Below are positions 13,038 to 24,564 of a stretch of DNA of 64,000 nucleotides, piece by piece (position 1 is the first letter of the stretch; every line of letters starts with the position of its first letter). The DNA lies in NCBI GenBank assembly GCA_031216915.1, contig CM062289.1:65355741-65419740 (forward strand), in the 5' to 3' direction. The notes beneath the pieces were generated by a model. The model searched no databases and was not told where the DNA came from. It saw only the letters and a list, made by a program, of their open reading frames with translations. Made by a program: the position numbers and the translations under genes. Origin of the DNA: Pictodentalium vernedei (lineage: Eukaryota; Mollusca; Scaphopoda; Dentaliida; Dentaliidae).

Positions 13038-13295
13038 TCAACCTTTTTTAATAAATTTTAAATTGTTTTTACCATTTTAAATTTCATCTATCCATATTTA
13101 TTTCACAGGTTGATTTACACAGTATTTTTGTACTACTGGTCTCACTTTCTCATGTTTCACACTCAACATTTTTAAACCTCTTATTACATTTGTTTCACAT
13201 TTTAATCAATGGGCTTTTTTGAAATACATACTTTCATCGCCACGATATGGCCTAAGCTGCTGATGTGGCGTAAAGCACCAATAAATAAATAAATA
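13038..13295 (+). other. 3' UTR and AATA tail of LINE N3
   Basis: About 260 bp of AT-rich sequence ending in 'gctgatgtggcg', 'aagcaccaataaataa' and AATA repeats. The last ~40 bp match N4's end and two isolated stubs at 24579-24617 and 27167-27213. This end is likely the part recognised by the reverse transcriptase. Confidence 0.8.
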
Positions 13296-13308
13296 TATAC
13301 GAAGTATA
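13296..13308. repeat. Target-site duplication of N3, right copy
   Basis: tatacgaagtata, identical to 7108-7120. Confidence 0.9.
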
Positions 13309-13476
13309 ATGCTTAAAAGCTAAATGATCCTGCGAGTCAGGTTTCTTTAAAAGAGTTTCCTGCAGAGAAAAAGCGGCAGGTTTGTACTTTTGGCTTAGAA
13401 GACCCAGTTTATTAAAATTGGCTCTAAAACCTCGTTAATTCCACTGTATTATATTATTGTTGTGTGTTTTATCCAT
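13296..13476 (-). pseudogene. LINE N2 ORF2, N-terminal 60 codons
   Basis: Begins at ATG 13476 on the minus strand with NNNIIQWN, then hits TAA at 13435-13437 where other copies have Cys. It continues as a recognisable endonuclease N-terminus to the N3 insertion point and resumes at 7120. Confidence 0.75.
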
Positions 13477-14618
13477 ATTTGGTTGGAGATTTATCTGGTG
13501 GACGAATGGGTGAAATTGTCCCAATAGCTTTCTTAGGCGATTTGTGTCTTGGGGACATATTCTGAGAGGTGTTCGGGCGTAAGAGCCCAAACGTTTCATC
13601 GATGCAGTCACCGACTTCCATCGATTCAAGGCCCTCAAACCTATTACGTGTAACAGGGTCTTTTAGGGCCTTGGGGATTCGTTCTGACTGTTTCTGCATT
13701 TCCATATTTTTTTTGGCTTGATTCCTTCTCTGATTCTGACTCAGATTTTGATTGTGTGGCTTCGGTTTTGTTTGGGCTTTTTTTTGTTCTGATCTTACTT
13801 CCTTTATTTTCTTTTCATCTGGTTTTAGTTCCTGTTCTTTCTTCGGATTTGGCGTTGATTTGTTTTCGATTGTTCTGTGAGTAGTTGATGGTGTTTGTGT
13901 GGATTTTGGTTCTGTTTCGTTTGACTGTTCTGTTGTAAAAGCTTCCACTAGAGATGGTAATGTGCCTTTGATCCATGTATATTGAGTTTGGCAGCCTACT
14001 GCCACTGATGGTAATTTCTGTTATAATTTTGCAGCATATGAAGGTGATGATGTACTCATACCAGGCATTGATGACACAATATCTCTGGCCTCCTTAAACC
14101 TGATTTGCAATTCGCATTTTATTTTTTGTATTGTCTTTTCTTTTTTCCAGACAGGGCAATCTTTGGATGATGACATATGATTGCCCTGACAGTTTACACA
14201 TTTAATGGAATTGGTGCATGGCTCTTGGTGTTGTTGGCCGCATTGGTAACATGTCGTTTGACCCCTACAGTTGTTTTGCCCGTGGCCATATTTCTTGAAG
14301 CATCGAAGTGGATTTGGTATATACAAATCCACTTTGATGTTCATATAGCCAACTTTGATTGATTTTGGTGGCCGAGAAGAATCAAAAGATAAAATATAAG
14401 TATTTGTTTTTATTACTGAACCATCTTTCTCAATTTCTATATTTTTAACTGCTGTTACACCTTGTGATTCCAGTTCATTCTGTATTTCGAGTACATCAAT
14501 TCCTGCCAATTCTCTTGTTGTAATTACTTCTCTGCTGCTGTTTAATGTGGTATGTGGAAAAACATTCACCTCCATATCTGCTAATTTGTCAATTTTCAGT
14601 AAATTTTTTGCCTCGACT
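13469..14618 (-). pseudogene. LINE N2 ORF1, central and C-terminal part
   Basis: One frame from 14618 to the stop at 13469, broken by a TAA at 14021-14023. The zinc knuckles are near 14310-14170; the first has lost residues ('CFKKYGHGQNNC' lacks the second Cys), while CYQCGQQHQEPC and CVNCQGNHMSSSKDC remain. The N-terminal part of the same gene is 9 kb away at 23391-23680. The ORF1 stop overlaps the ORF2 ATG (atggataa on the minus strand, 13469-13476). Confidence 0.82.
14607..14618. repeat. Target-site duplication of N4, left copy
   Basis: tttgcctcgact; its partner at 23391-23402 is tttgcctggact (one mismatch). Both are N2 ORF1 sequence. Confidence 0.85.
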
Positions 14619-15450
14619 CCTAGGGGGGTTTGACCATTCCCTACTAGGCGGGTCCTCAGGTGGCGGATAGAGGACGGCCTGCTCAGTTGGGCAGGTTTGC
14701 TGTTTTTTTCAATTAGCAGGTTTGCTCAATTGAGCTGGTTTGCTGCGGAATATATGAATACACAGCCCCGGACCAAAATGGTCAATCCTGCTTATGCCAT
14801 CTTGCAGGCACCTTGTTCTCCCGTGAGGTGCGATCTGAAAGCCTCGGAGGAAGGAATCCTGACAGTTGAGAACAGACTGGGTCCCGGTTAGGACAGGTCT
14901 CGAGGATGGAGATCAGGTCGTAACACTGCTTTGGCCCGGATCTTCGTCATGGAGGCTACCTGTTCAATACACTGTTTTGGCCCCAACTTCGGGTGTAGAA
15001 GGATGGTCGGGTGGTCCGTTCTGGCCAATCGAGAGCTCCCACCCCAAAAAGTACTGGGTGTCACGTCGGGGGGCATTTGGTGGTCATTCAATCAGTCATT
15101 TCTTTTAATCATTTATCAGAATTTCCATTGTGTGCTGTTTTTAATCACATTTTTTAACCAAATACTTAGTTTTGCTGCACTGTTTGTTTCAGTTTCACGT
15201 GGCAACCTTAATTACAGTGTTATATAAAGTGATTGGTTGGATGGTCGCCATCTGAAGACATGGTACTTCCACACACGGGCCAATCAGCCAGTGGCATACT
15301 TCGGTATCAACACTGGCTGAGTATATTGCTCCACACCAGGTATGTGGGAATACTGGCAACCCGGTGGGTTCACTGCTTAGCAGTAACCCTACCCCTTGTT
15401 GGACTCTGTGGTGGGTGGGAACCGGAGCAATGAACAACAAAAAATAAAAC
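14619..15450 (+). promoter_or_regulatory. 5' region of LINE N4
   Basis: About 830 bp, homologous to the 5' regions of N1 and N3, ending just before the ORF1 ATG at 15451. Non-coding; presumed promoter region. Confidence 0.6.
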
Positions 15451-16890
15451 ATGGAAAAAAATACCACAAAAAAAAAACAAAAACGTGTTTGTGATACAAA
15501 ATTGACAATATCTGACTCTGACTCAGATGGTGAAACCTGAAGTATTCAGAAAAATTGGCGTAAATTTGTCATCATTTATGCTGAAGAAGAAGGGAAAAAA
15601 AGTATCAACTGTCAATCCATTTGCTGTGGAGAAAACAATTAAAGATATTGCTGGCTCAGTGAAGGAGATAAAAAAAAATTACGATCAGGGGGAATTTTAG
15701 TAGAATGTAGGTCAGAATTCCAGGCAAGAAATTTATTAAAATTAGATAAGATTTTAGATATCAAGGTTGTTGCATTTCCGCACAAAACCCTAAATACCAG
15801 CAAAGGTGTAATGAGAACTCGAGAACTTTATGACATGGATGTGTTGGAGATAAAAGAAGAACTCAAATCACAGAACATTACAGACGTCAAACGAATTGAA
15901 ATTAAAAAAGATGGTAACATAATCAAAACCAATACTTATATTTTAACTTTCGGCTCTTCCAGACCACCCAAATCAATTAAAGTGGGTTATTTGAACATCG
16001 GAGTGGACTTGTATATCCCAAATCCACTTCGGTGCTTCAGATGCCAGAAATATGGTCATGGTCAGAATAATTGTAGAGGACAGGAAACCTGTTTTAAATG
16101 CGGCAAACAACATCAAGCACCCTGTAATAATTAAGTAAAATGTTGTAACTGTCAGGACAATCATACAGCTTCATCCACAGATTGTCCTGTTTGGAAACGA
16201 GAGAAAGAAATACAAAAAGTAAAATGTGAGAAGCAAGTTAGTTTTAAGGAGGCCAGAGACATTGTAATGTCAATGCCTGGGATGAATTTAACATCATCCA
16301 CCTATGCAACAGCCTTAAAACAAAAAATACAAACGAAATCAGTTGAATGTCAGACACCATGGACATGGCTTACCAACAGTACAATTCCATCTTTTGTACA
16401 AGCTTTTACCATCGATCAAACCACACAAAATCAACCGAAGTCAACTCAAACACAAGAGAATACTGCTAAAACGCCAGAGAAAAAAAATAGTCCACATCCA
16501 AAGAAAAGATGCACCAAAATCACAACAGAACATTGACCAAAAACCTACAACAGACAGGAAAAACGATGAACCCAAACAAACGCAAGGATCACAGCAACAA
16601 ACTTTGAGTCAGAGACGAAAATTGGAAAAAGAAGAAAAGAAACTTTTAGAAAAAGAGAAATCAAAAAATTTATCCGACAGAACTCCCAAAATTTACAGGA
16701 CCCTGTTATGCGTAACAGGTTCGAGGGTTTGGAAGACATGGAAGTCGGCGAGTGCATAGACGATACGTTCTGGCACTTGCGCCCGAACTCCACTCAGAAT
16801 AAGTCCCCGAAGGCTAAATCACCTGTAAAAGCTACTGGGGCTATTTCGCCCATACGTTCGCCATCTCAATCGTCAAGCAAGCATGGTTAA
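15451..16890 (+). pseudogene. LINE N4 ORF1, gag-like zinc-knuckle protein
   Basis: Start ATG 15451 (MEKNTTKKKQKR), TGA at 15538-15540, a frame change between about 15580 and 15690, then open from 15811. The first two knuckles, CFRCQKYGHGQNNC and CFKCGKQHQAPC, are intact. TAA at 16132-16134 precedes the third knuckle. Two compensating frameshifts lie between about 16500 and 16710, and the frame closes at 16888-16890. The last 60 codons (16708-16890) match the N1 C-terminus closely. Confidence 0.83.
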
Positions 16891-19730
16891 TACAACCACA
16901 AATAGTATAATACAGTGGAATTGTCGAGGTTTTAAGGCAAATTTTAATGAACTGGGTCTTTTAAGTCAAAAATATAAACCTGCAGCTTTTTGCCTGCAGG
17001 AAACTCTTTTAAAGAAACCCGAGGCTCAAGATCATTCAGCCTTAGTTTAAGCATTATACTTCGTATAATGCCTGGGCAGATGAAACTTATCTTCATATTC
17101 GAGGAACGTACGTCTTAGTTATAAACGACATTATTCACAGTCCTGTATCTTTGCAATCAAATTTACAGGCTGTTGCGGTACGCCTAACTTTAGACAAGAC
17201 AATTACATTATGTTCTATTTACGTTTCACCAAGTAAAACCCTACAACTGAATGATCTTGAGCTGCTGGTCCAACAGCTCCCAACCCCATACATTTTGTTG
17301 GGTGATTTTAACGCTCATAGCCCCCTTTGGGATAATTCCTGCAGTCAAGAAGATGTAAAAGGGAAAACTGTGGAAGAGTTCATGACAAAATATGACTTGT
17401 GCTTGTTCAATGATGGGTCAGACACTTATCTGCACCCCGCAACTGGTTCGTACACTTCAATTGATCTTTCAATTGCATGCCCTACTGTCTTCCTTGATTT
17501 TTCATGGAAGGTAAAAGGTGACTCATGTGGGAGTGACCACTTTCCGGTTGTGTTGGAGAGTGTGGTTCCGGCAGACGATGGGAAGGTGCCCCACTGGAGC
17601 TTTAAAAAGGCTGACTGGGAGACCTTCATCTTGCTCTGTTCTGAACGCCTCACACTGGAGAAATTTAGTGAAAGTGTCGACCAGATTGAACATTTTACAA
17701 CAGAGTTATTTGACATTGCAAGCCAAGTCATTCCTAAAACCTCGGCAAATCCTAAACGTTTCACTAAACCATGGTTTGATACTGATTGTAAACAGGATAT
17801 AAAAGATCGCAAGAAATTTGAGAGGGAATTTAATAAGTCACCAACCACACGTAACTTGGACAAACTTCGTATAAATCGGGCAAAAACAAGACGACTGATA
17901 AAACAAAAAAAGAAAAGTTCTTGGGAAACATATGTGTCTAAACTTAATCAAAACACCCCCATCAATAAAATTTGGAAAATGATAAGGAAAATTAAAGGAA
18001 AAGACACAAAATCAACGGTTCAACATCTGAAAGATAACAACACACTAATCACATCAAAAAAAAAAAAGAAATTTCAAATAAATTGGCCTCCACATTTTCG
18101 AAACATTCGTCGTCTGAAAATTGTAATCCTGAATTTCTCAAAATTAAAAAACAACAAGAAAAACAAAAGCTCAAATTTGCCTCCAATAATTTAGAGGATT
18201 ACAATGAACCTTTCTCTATGGAAGAGTTAAATAACTCTTTACATAGAGCAAAGGATACTGCCACTGGACCCGATGAAATACATTATTAAATTTTAAAACA
18301 TCTGCCGCAATCATCTCTTGAACTTTTACTATCTATTTTTAACGACATTTGGGTGACTGGCCAGTTTCCACCGTCTTGGCGCAAAGCAATAGTAATTTCC
18401 ATTCCTAAGCCTGATAAGGATCACAGCAACCCTAGTAATTATAGGCCTATTGCCTTAACAAGTTGTCTGTGCAAAACCATGGAGAGGATGATCAATGATC
18501 GTCTTGTCTGGTTTCTGGAATCGAACAATCTGCTTGCGGATGTTCAGGGTGGTTTCAGAAACCAGAGAAGTACTGTGGATCATTTGGTCAGACTTGAAAC
18601 GTTTATTAGAAATGCCTTTGCTAGAAAAGAACATGTAGTCGCCATCTTTTTTGATCTAGAGAAGGCATATGATACAACGTGGACTTATGGGATTTTAAAA
18701 GATCTTTTTAACATGGGGTTGAGAGGGCGTATGCCTCTTTTTATTGAGAACTTTTTAAAGGACCGCCAGTTTCAGGTTCGTGTTGGGTCAACATTATCTG
18801 ATCCTCACGAGCAGGAATTGGGGGTTACTCAGGGTAGTATTTTATCCGTTACCCTGTTTTCGGTTAAAATTAATAGTGTCATCGATGCAGTTGAGAATAT
18901 GACAGATTCTTCATTGTATGTCGATGATTTTTTAATCTGTTATAGCAGTAAAAATATGAATGCTATCGAGCGCAAACTTCAGCTGTGTTTGAATAGGATT
19001 AAAAAATGGGCCATAGAAAATGGTTTTAAATTTTCCAAGTCAAAAACGAATTGTGTTCATTGTTGTAAACTTCGGAGACATCACCTCGATCCGGATTTAA
19101 AAACTGATGGGAGTCCTATTAAAGTTAAGGAAGTGAAATTCTTAGGTTGTCGTGACAACAAACTGAATTTCACTTCCCACATAAAACAACTAAAAGTTAA
19201 ATGTAAGAAAGCTCTGAACCTGCTGAAAGTTGTTGGTAGCGCCGATTGGGGTGCTGACCAAAAAACTTTGCTCCATCTGTATAGATCACTTGTTCGGTCA
19301 AAATTAGATTACGGTTGTGTAGTTTACGGTTCTGCAAGGAAATCATATCTCAAACCACTTGATGCAATTCATAATAGTGGTATTAGAATTAGTCTAGGGG
19401 CTTTTCGAACATCCCCTATAGACTCGATGCTTGTTGAAGCAGAGGAACCTTCTCTCTCTTGAGAAGCGCAGAATTAAATTGTCTCTCCAATATGTGTCTA
19501 AACGTTTGGCCAATCCTTCAAATCCTGCTTATAATTGTGTTACAGACCCTCAAAATGTTGATTTCTTTAACCGCCACCAGAAACATATTCCTCCATTGGG
19601 AATTAGAATTAAACCCCACATGGAGTCCACCAAAATTGAACCACATACAATAAAAGAAAATCGTAAAACACATATTCCTCCTGGGCATCTTAAAAAAACC
19701 TACAGTTATTTTGGACCTTGCTTCTACCAA

Positions 19731-22275
19731 ATGAAAGTGTCAATGACACTGTAGCTCAACTTGTCAAGACAAAGACATGTACATGTATAGTATGTGACAC
19801 AGCAATGACAAAATCTAGGTAATGACCTGATAACAAAGGTACATATAAAGTATTGTAACGGTCTGTACATAAATACTGACCGTTGCCTGTAACAAATGTA
19901 TAGGTAAAGTATTGTAAAGGTGGGTGACAGTCAGATGCTGAACTAGAAAAAATCTTTGAGTCCCAGAGTGGGTCTGACTGAACCCCAAAATATTTGTTCT
20001 CATAGCACAGTGATTTATTTATTTATTTATGGATGTTTAAGGTCACATATTTATGCACAATGGCTAATCAGGAACCGTGACAGTTTGACAGGTGGAGGAA
20101 GCCGGAGTACCCGGAGAGAACCACCGAGCAACGACGAGCAGCTGCCAGCTCCCCAACATCGTAACTCCGCACTGCGGAACAGGCAGGGTTAGATTGGTTG
20201 AAGACATGCGTACCATCGACGTGCAGTACGCCTTAGTACACGGCGTCATCGTGCCCCCACACGGGCAATGGGGATGAAGTGTCTTGCCCAAGGACACAAC
20301 GCGGTTGCCGCAGGTGGGATTCGAACCGAGGACCTCTCAGCTTGCAGCCTGCACCTCTACCTACTGAGCCACCGCGCTCCCTAGCACAGTGATAACAAAG
20401 GCACCCCAAAACACACTCGTTCCTGTCCCAAGGTGAAAAAAAAGTACTTAAGAAGTTTTGTGAAGATCAGTTCATAAATACGTTCTGTATAGAACTTGTG
20501 ACAAAAAACTGATTGGACCTAATTTCGGTACAAAATGGCCACTGGCAGCCATCTTGAATTTTGGACCGTACCCAGAAACACTCATTCTCATCCCAAGGAG
20601 ATAACAAAGGTACCCAAGAAGTTTTGTGAAGATCGGTTCATAAATACAGCCTCTACCCAGAGCCGTATTGACATGTGTGCTTACATTGTGTAAGTAGCAC
20701 TGAATAAATCAAAGTTCATCTAATTTGCATAATTTCTGCACGAAAAAAAACCCCTTACAATATGTGATGTATTCCATGTTACTAAACATTCATACAAAAA
20801 TTTATTCAAATCAGAACTTTCATACAGAAGTTCTATACAAAAGACTGATTGCACTAATTTTGGTACAAAATGGCTGCTGGTGGCCATCTTGAATTTCGGA
20901 CCACACCCAAAAACACTCGCTCTCATCCCACGGTGATAACAAAGGTACCCAAGAAGTTTCGTAAAGATTGGTTCATAAATATGGCCTCTAGTCTGAGCTG
21001 TATAGAAGATGTGTACAAAAAACTGATTAGACCTAATTTCGGTACAAAATGGCCACTGGCAGCCATCTTGAATTTTAGACCGCACCCAGAAACACTCGTT
21101 CTCGTCCCAAGGTGATAACAAAGGTACCCAAGACATTTCGTGAAGATCAGTTCATAAATACAGACTCTAGTCTAAGCCGTATTGACATGTGTACTTACTG
21201 TGTGTAAGTCGCACTGAAAAAATCAAAGTTCATCTAATTTGCATAATTTCTGCACGAGAAAAAAACCCGTATTATATGTGATGCATCCCATGGTACTAAA
21301 CATTCACACAAAAAAAATTATTCAAATCAGGGCTTTCATATGGAAGTTCTGTGCAAAAATCTGATTGCACCTAATTTTGTACAAAATGGCTGCCATCGGC
21401 CATCTTGAATTTCGGACCGGACCCCAAAACACTCGTTCTCGTCCCACGGTGATACCAAAGGTACCCAAGAAGTTTCGTAAAGATCGGTTCATAAATACGG
21501 CGTCTAGCCCGAGCCGTATTGGCATTTGCACTTACAGTGCTGAAAGTAACCCCCAAAAACATCAAAATTAGTCTAATTTGCACAATTTACGTACGAGAAA
21601 AAAACCCGTATTATATGTGATGTATCCCATGGTACTAAACATTCATACAAAAAATTATTCAAATCAGAGCTTTCATATGGAAGTTCTGTACAAAAAACAG
21701 ATTTCTGCATCGTCGGTACAAAATGGCGGCTGGCAGCCATCTTGAATTTCGGACAGCACCCAAAAACACTCGTTCTCGTCCCACGGTCATAACAAAGGTA
21801 CCCAAAGAAGTTTCGTAAAGATCGGTTCATAAATACGGCCTCTAGCCCGAGCCATAGCAGCTTGGCACTTACAGCTCTGAAAGTAACACTAAATAAATCA
21901 AAGTCAGTCTAATTTGCATAATTTACGCACGAGAAAAAAACCCGTATTATATGTGATGTATCCCATGGTACTAAACATTTATACAAAACTTTATTCAAAT
22001 CAGAACTTTCATACAGAAGTTCTGTACAAAAAACTGATTTTTGCATCATCGGTACAAAATGGCCACTGGCAGCCATCTTGAATTTCGGACCACACCTAAA
22101 AACACTCGTTCCCGTCCCAGGGTCATAACAAAGGTACACAAGAAGTTTCGTAAAGATCGGTTCATAAATACGACCTCTAGCCCGAGCCATAGCCAATTGT
22201 TGACGCACGGACAGACGGACAGACGGACGACGGGCCATGACAATAGCTCAAATTTGACTTCGTCAAAGTTGAGCT
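19731..22275 (+). mobile_element. Tandem-repeat element H1 (Helentron/HINE-like), inside N4
   Basis: Left end: hairpin gtgtcaatgacac (19737-19749) and subterminal repeat agctcaactt (19753-19762). Right end: aagttgagct (22266-22275) then aaaaat. The core is a tandem array of ~337-bp units; 'tacaaaatggc' recurs at about 20531, 20867, 21044, 21382, 21718 and 22055. A GACA-rich stretch precedes the right end. Comparison with the empty site in N1 (about 3700-3712) and N3 shows no target duplication longer than a few A. There is no transposase or Rep/helicase gene, so it is non-autonomous. The Helentron assignment is from architecture only. Confidence 0.75.
20003..20392 (-). mobile_element. SINE-1, tRNA-headed, inside H1
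   Basis: Body 20014-20381 on the minus strand with an 11-bp target duplication tagcacagtga at 20003-20013 and 20382-20392. The head has Pol III promoter boxes: A-box-like ggtggctcagtaggtagag near 20353-20371 and B box ggttcgaatcc near 20320. A central block (ctccgggtactccggcttcc) and a 3' module 'gattagcca..gcataaata' precede an AATA tail. Close relative of SINE-2 at 32476-32844. The open frames on it are not genes. Confidence 0.9.
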
Positions 22276-23147
22276 AAAAATCTGATACCAATTCCTTGCA
22301 GTTCAAACAAAAATATGCCGAAATAAAGTCCAAGTATAGTACATATACAAGGATCTATACAGATGGATCTGAAGATGGTGACAAAGTATCATCAGCTGCT
22401 GTTACTGGTGATCATATTACCTCAATCAGAATATCGAATCAAAGTTCTATTTTCACAGCTGAAGTTAAAGCTATTCAACTCGCACTTGAGCACATCGAGA
22501 ATGCACAGGAAAGAAAGTTGATCATCTTCTCCGACTCTCTTTCCTCTTTACTTGCTTTACTCAACCCCATGTTGAAGAACCCTCTCATTATGGAACTTCG
22601 TGAGAAGTTAACAACTCTCATGTCTGACCAATATGATATCATGTTTTGCTGGTTACCCGGACATGTAGGTATCGCTGGTAACACCAGAGCAGACAGTGCA
22701 GCAAAACAGGCTTTATCCAAACCTCTCACTGATTTTAAGATTCCGTTCAGTGATTTCAAGCCTCATATCAGTATTTACATCTAATCTATGTGGCAAGCGG
22801 AATGGGATGGAGCGACAAATAACAAGCTTCATCGCTTCCGACCAACTATTTCAGATCACTGCCAATCTAATAACCTTTGTAGAAAGGATCTTGCAGTTTT
22901 GACGCGATGTCATATTGGTCATACACGACTTACGCATTCCTTTTTGTTAGAGGGTAATTTGCGACTAGAGTGTGTTCCCTGCCAGCAGGTGTTGTCAGTG
23001 GAACACATTCTTTTACATTGTACTGATTTTAATCTTAGTAGAGGGCAGTATTTTACAGTTCAATCTCTGAGAGATTTATTTTACCATACGAGCCCGCATA
23101 AAATAATCTCATTTTTGAAAGAAATCAACCTTTTAAATAAATTTTAA

Positions 23148-23390
23148 AATTGTTTTTATTCTTTTAACGTAGACTCCACAAGTTTAAATGTCACCAGGTT
23201 GATTTTATAAGTATTCTGGTATTTATAACCTTAGTTGTTACTGTTTCGACCGCTCTTGATTTTAGGTTTTGTTGTGATTATTTCATATTTCATTCAATTA
23301 ATTTTAATTCATACTTGACGCTTGTTGTTTATGTAGTTTAGCCTTAGCTGCTGATGTGGCGTTAAGCAACAATAAATAAATAAATAAATA
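23148..23390 (+). other. 3' UTR and AATA tail of LINE N4
   Basis: AT-rich, ending 'gctgctgatgtggcg' plus (AATA)n. Homologous to 13038-13295. Confidence 0.8.
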
Positions 23391-23402
23391 TTTGCCTGGA
23401 CT
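23391..23402. repeat. Target-site duplication of N4, right copy
   Basis: tttgcctggact, one mismatch to 14607-14618. Confidence 0.85.
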
Positions 23403-23680
23403 TCCTTATTACATTCTATTAAAATTGCTTCACTTCTTAGTTTTTTAACATGCTTGACACTGCCAGCAATTCCCTTAATGGCTTTTTCTGAGGCAAAGGG
23501 GTTAATGTCAGTTGCCTTCTTTCCTTCAACTGCTGCGTATATAATTACAAATCTTGGCCACTGAGGCAATGTAGGTGAATGATTTGTGTCCGAGTCAGAA
23601 TCAAAAATCAGAAAGTGAGTCTCACCCTTGTTTAAATTTTTTAGGTGTTTGAAGAAACCATGGTTTAATTTTTAGTTTTT
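23391..23680 (-). pseudogene. LINE N2 ORF1, N-terminal part
   Basis: Readable from about 23680; the open part begins near 23569 with QWPRFVIIYAAVEGKKATD and runs to the N4 insertion point. The coding continuation is at 14618. Residues read beyond 23391 on the minus strand come from the N4 tail and are not part of the gene. Confidence 0.75.
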
Positions 23681-23951
23681 CATTTGCCCCGGCTCCCACC
23701 CACCACGGAGTCCAACAAGGGGTTGAGTTACTGTCAAGCAGTGAACCCACCAGGCTGTCAGTATGGAATTAGCAGGATTAACCATTTTGGTCTGGGGCTG
23801 CGTATTTTTCATATTTCGCAGCGAACCAACTCAACTGAGCAAATCTGCTAATTAAAAACCAGCAAACCTGCCTAATTGAGCAGGCCGTCCTCTATCTGCC
23901 ACCTGAGGACCCGCCTAGTAGGGGATGGTCAAATCCCCCCCCCCCCCTAGG

Positions 23952-24564
23952 GGTAACTTTCGTTGATATACGTTAATTGTGAGGGCCACATACATTAACT
24001 GTGAGGTCATATTACCCCACCTCTCAGCTCTTTAGTAGTGTACACCTCATATTATTTTTATCAAAAACATAGCACACAGTGAACAGAAATGAACATATTC
24101 CCAATTATCACAATTCTTGACTTATTTCATAATCCTTTCATAAACATTGAACATTATTCTTTTCATCAAACACAACACACAAGTTAAGCTACAGTGTCAT
24201 TGACACTTTCATTTTCCATGTCATTCTAGAAATATTCTGAATTACAGTACTGCCTGTAACAAAGTATATTGTTAGGCGACAGTAGCCTGCTAATTTCGCC
24301 AGAATATCGCCTAATTATTGTCAGATAGCTATAGCAATCTGGCAATAATGAGGCAATATTTTGGCATAATGAAGAATGTCTGTCAAAGCCTTATCAGTTA
24401 TCCTTGAGTTCCGGTAGATGAAGGGTGTTTAAAGCAGCTTTTGATCCTTATATATATGTGACAATAGATTAGCATTATTGCGATATTATGTTGTTAGCAT
24501 GTTAGTTGTGTGATCGACTTTCCACTTTTTTATAGACGGCAGTGTAATAATAAAAATTATAATT
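23952..24564. other. Intergenic; contains a solo H1-type end
   Basis: No gene seen. 24184-24222 (minus orientation) holds the H1/H7-type end: aagttaagct, the hairpin gtgtcattgacac, then tttcatt. About 24235-24280 resembles the first 200 bp of H1. The rest is AT-rich and unrecognised. Confidence 0.5.

Larger units (their letters stand above)
7121..13295 (+). mobile_element. LINE copy N3, full length, mutated
   Basis: About 6.2 kb, complete from the 'cctagggg' 5' end to a tail of AATA repeats, and bounded by a 13-bp target-site duplication. Order: 5' region 7121-7940, ORF1 7941-9357, ORF2 9350-13037, 3' UTR 13038-13295. It is inserted in N2 in the opposite orientation. Several stops and frameshifts make it inactive, but every domain is present, so it is a good reference for family length. 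Confidence 0.93.
13296..14618 (-). mobile_element. LINE copy N2, middle segment (ORF1 and start of ORF2)
   Basis: Continues N2 upstream of the N3 insertion. On the minus strand it runs from mid ORF1 (14618) through the ORF1 end (13469) into the first ~60 codons of ORF2, ending at the target duplication shared with 7108-7120. Its right edge, tttgcctcgact, is the target duplication of N4. Confidence 0.88.
16883..23147 (+). pseudogene. LINE N4 ORF2, split by H1 insertion
   Basis: Start ATG 16883 (overlaps the ORF1 stop). Breaks: a short insertion and stop near 17045, an A-run frameshift near 18060, TAA 18287-18289, a TC-repeat frameshift near 19450, H1 at 19731-22275 and TAA 22782-22784. The endonuclease is mostly open (17151-18050). 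RT keeps FFDLEKAYDTTW, GVTQGSILSVTLF (Thr replaces the usual Pro) and YVDDFLIC. RNase H is cut just before its first catalytic Asp: its 5' flank is at 19660-19730, and it resumes at 22276 with RIYTDGSEDGDKV, IFSDSLSSLLAL and WLPGHVGIAGNTRADS. The C-terminal Cys/His block is near 22975-23035. Confidence 0.87.
14619..23390 (+). mobile_element. LINE copy N4, full length, interrupted by H1
   Basis: Complete from the 'cctagggggg' 5' end to an AATA tail. It spans 8.8 kb, of which 19731-22275 is a later insertion, leaving a ~6.2 kb LINE. It is flanked by a 12-bp duplication and lies opposite to its host copy N2. Order: 5' region 14619-15450, ORF1 15451-16890, ORF2 16883-23147, 3' UTR 23148-23390. 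Confidence 0.93.
23391..23951 (-). mobile_element. LINE copy N2, 5' segment
   Basis: Minus-strand 5' end ('cctagggg' plus a long G run, 23951) followed by a shortened 5' region and the ORF1 N-terminus, cut by N4 at 23402. The 5' region here is only about 270 bp against ~820 bp in the other copies, so part is deleted. Confidence 0.85.

Noticed and set aside
17050..17068. cattatacttcgtataatg (also at 7105-7120 and 13296-13312) looks a little like a loxP arm.
   Set aside because: It encodes part of the LINE endonuclease and is shared by all copies as coding sequence; it matches the loxP arm at only about 10 of 13 positions. The copies at 7108 and 13296 are target duplications.
23309..23569. 86-codon frame read as one protein.
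   Set aside because: Only its first part is LINE ORF1; the last ~25 codons come from the tail of inserted copy N4.
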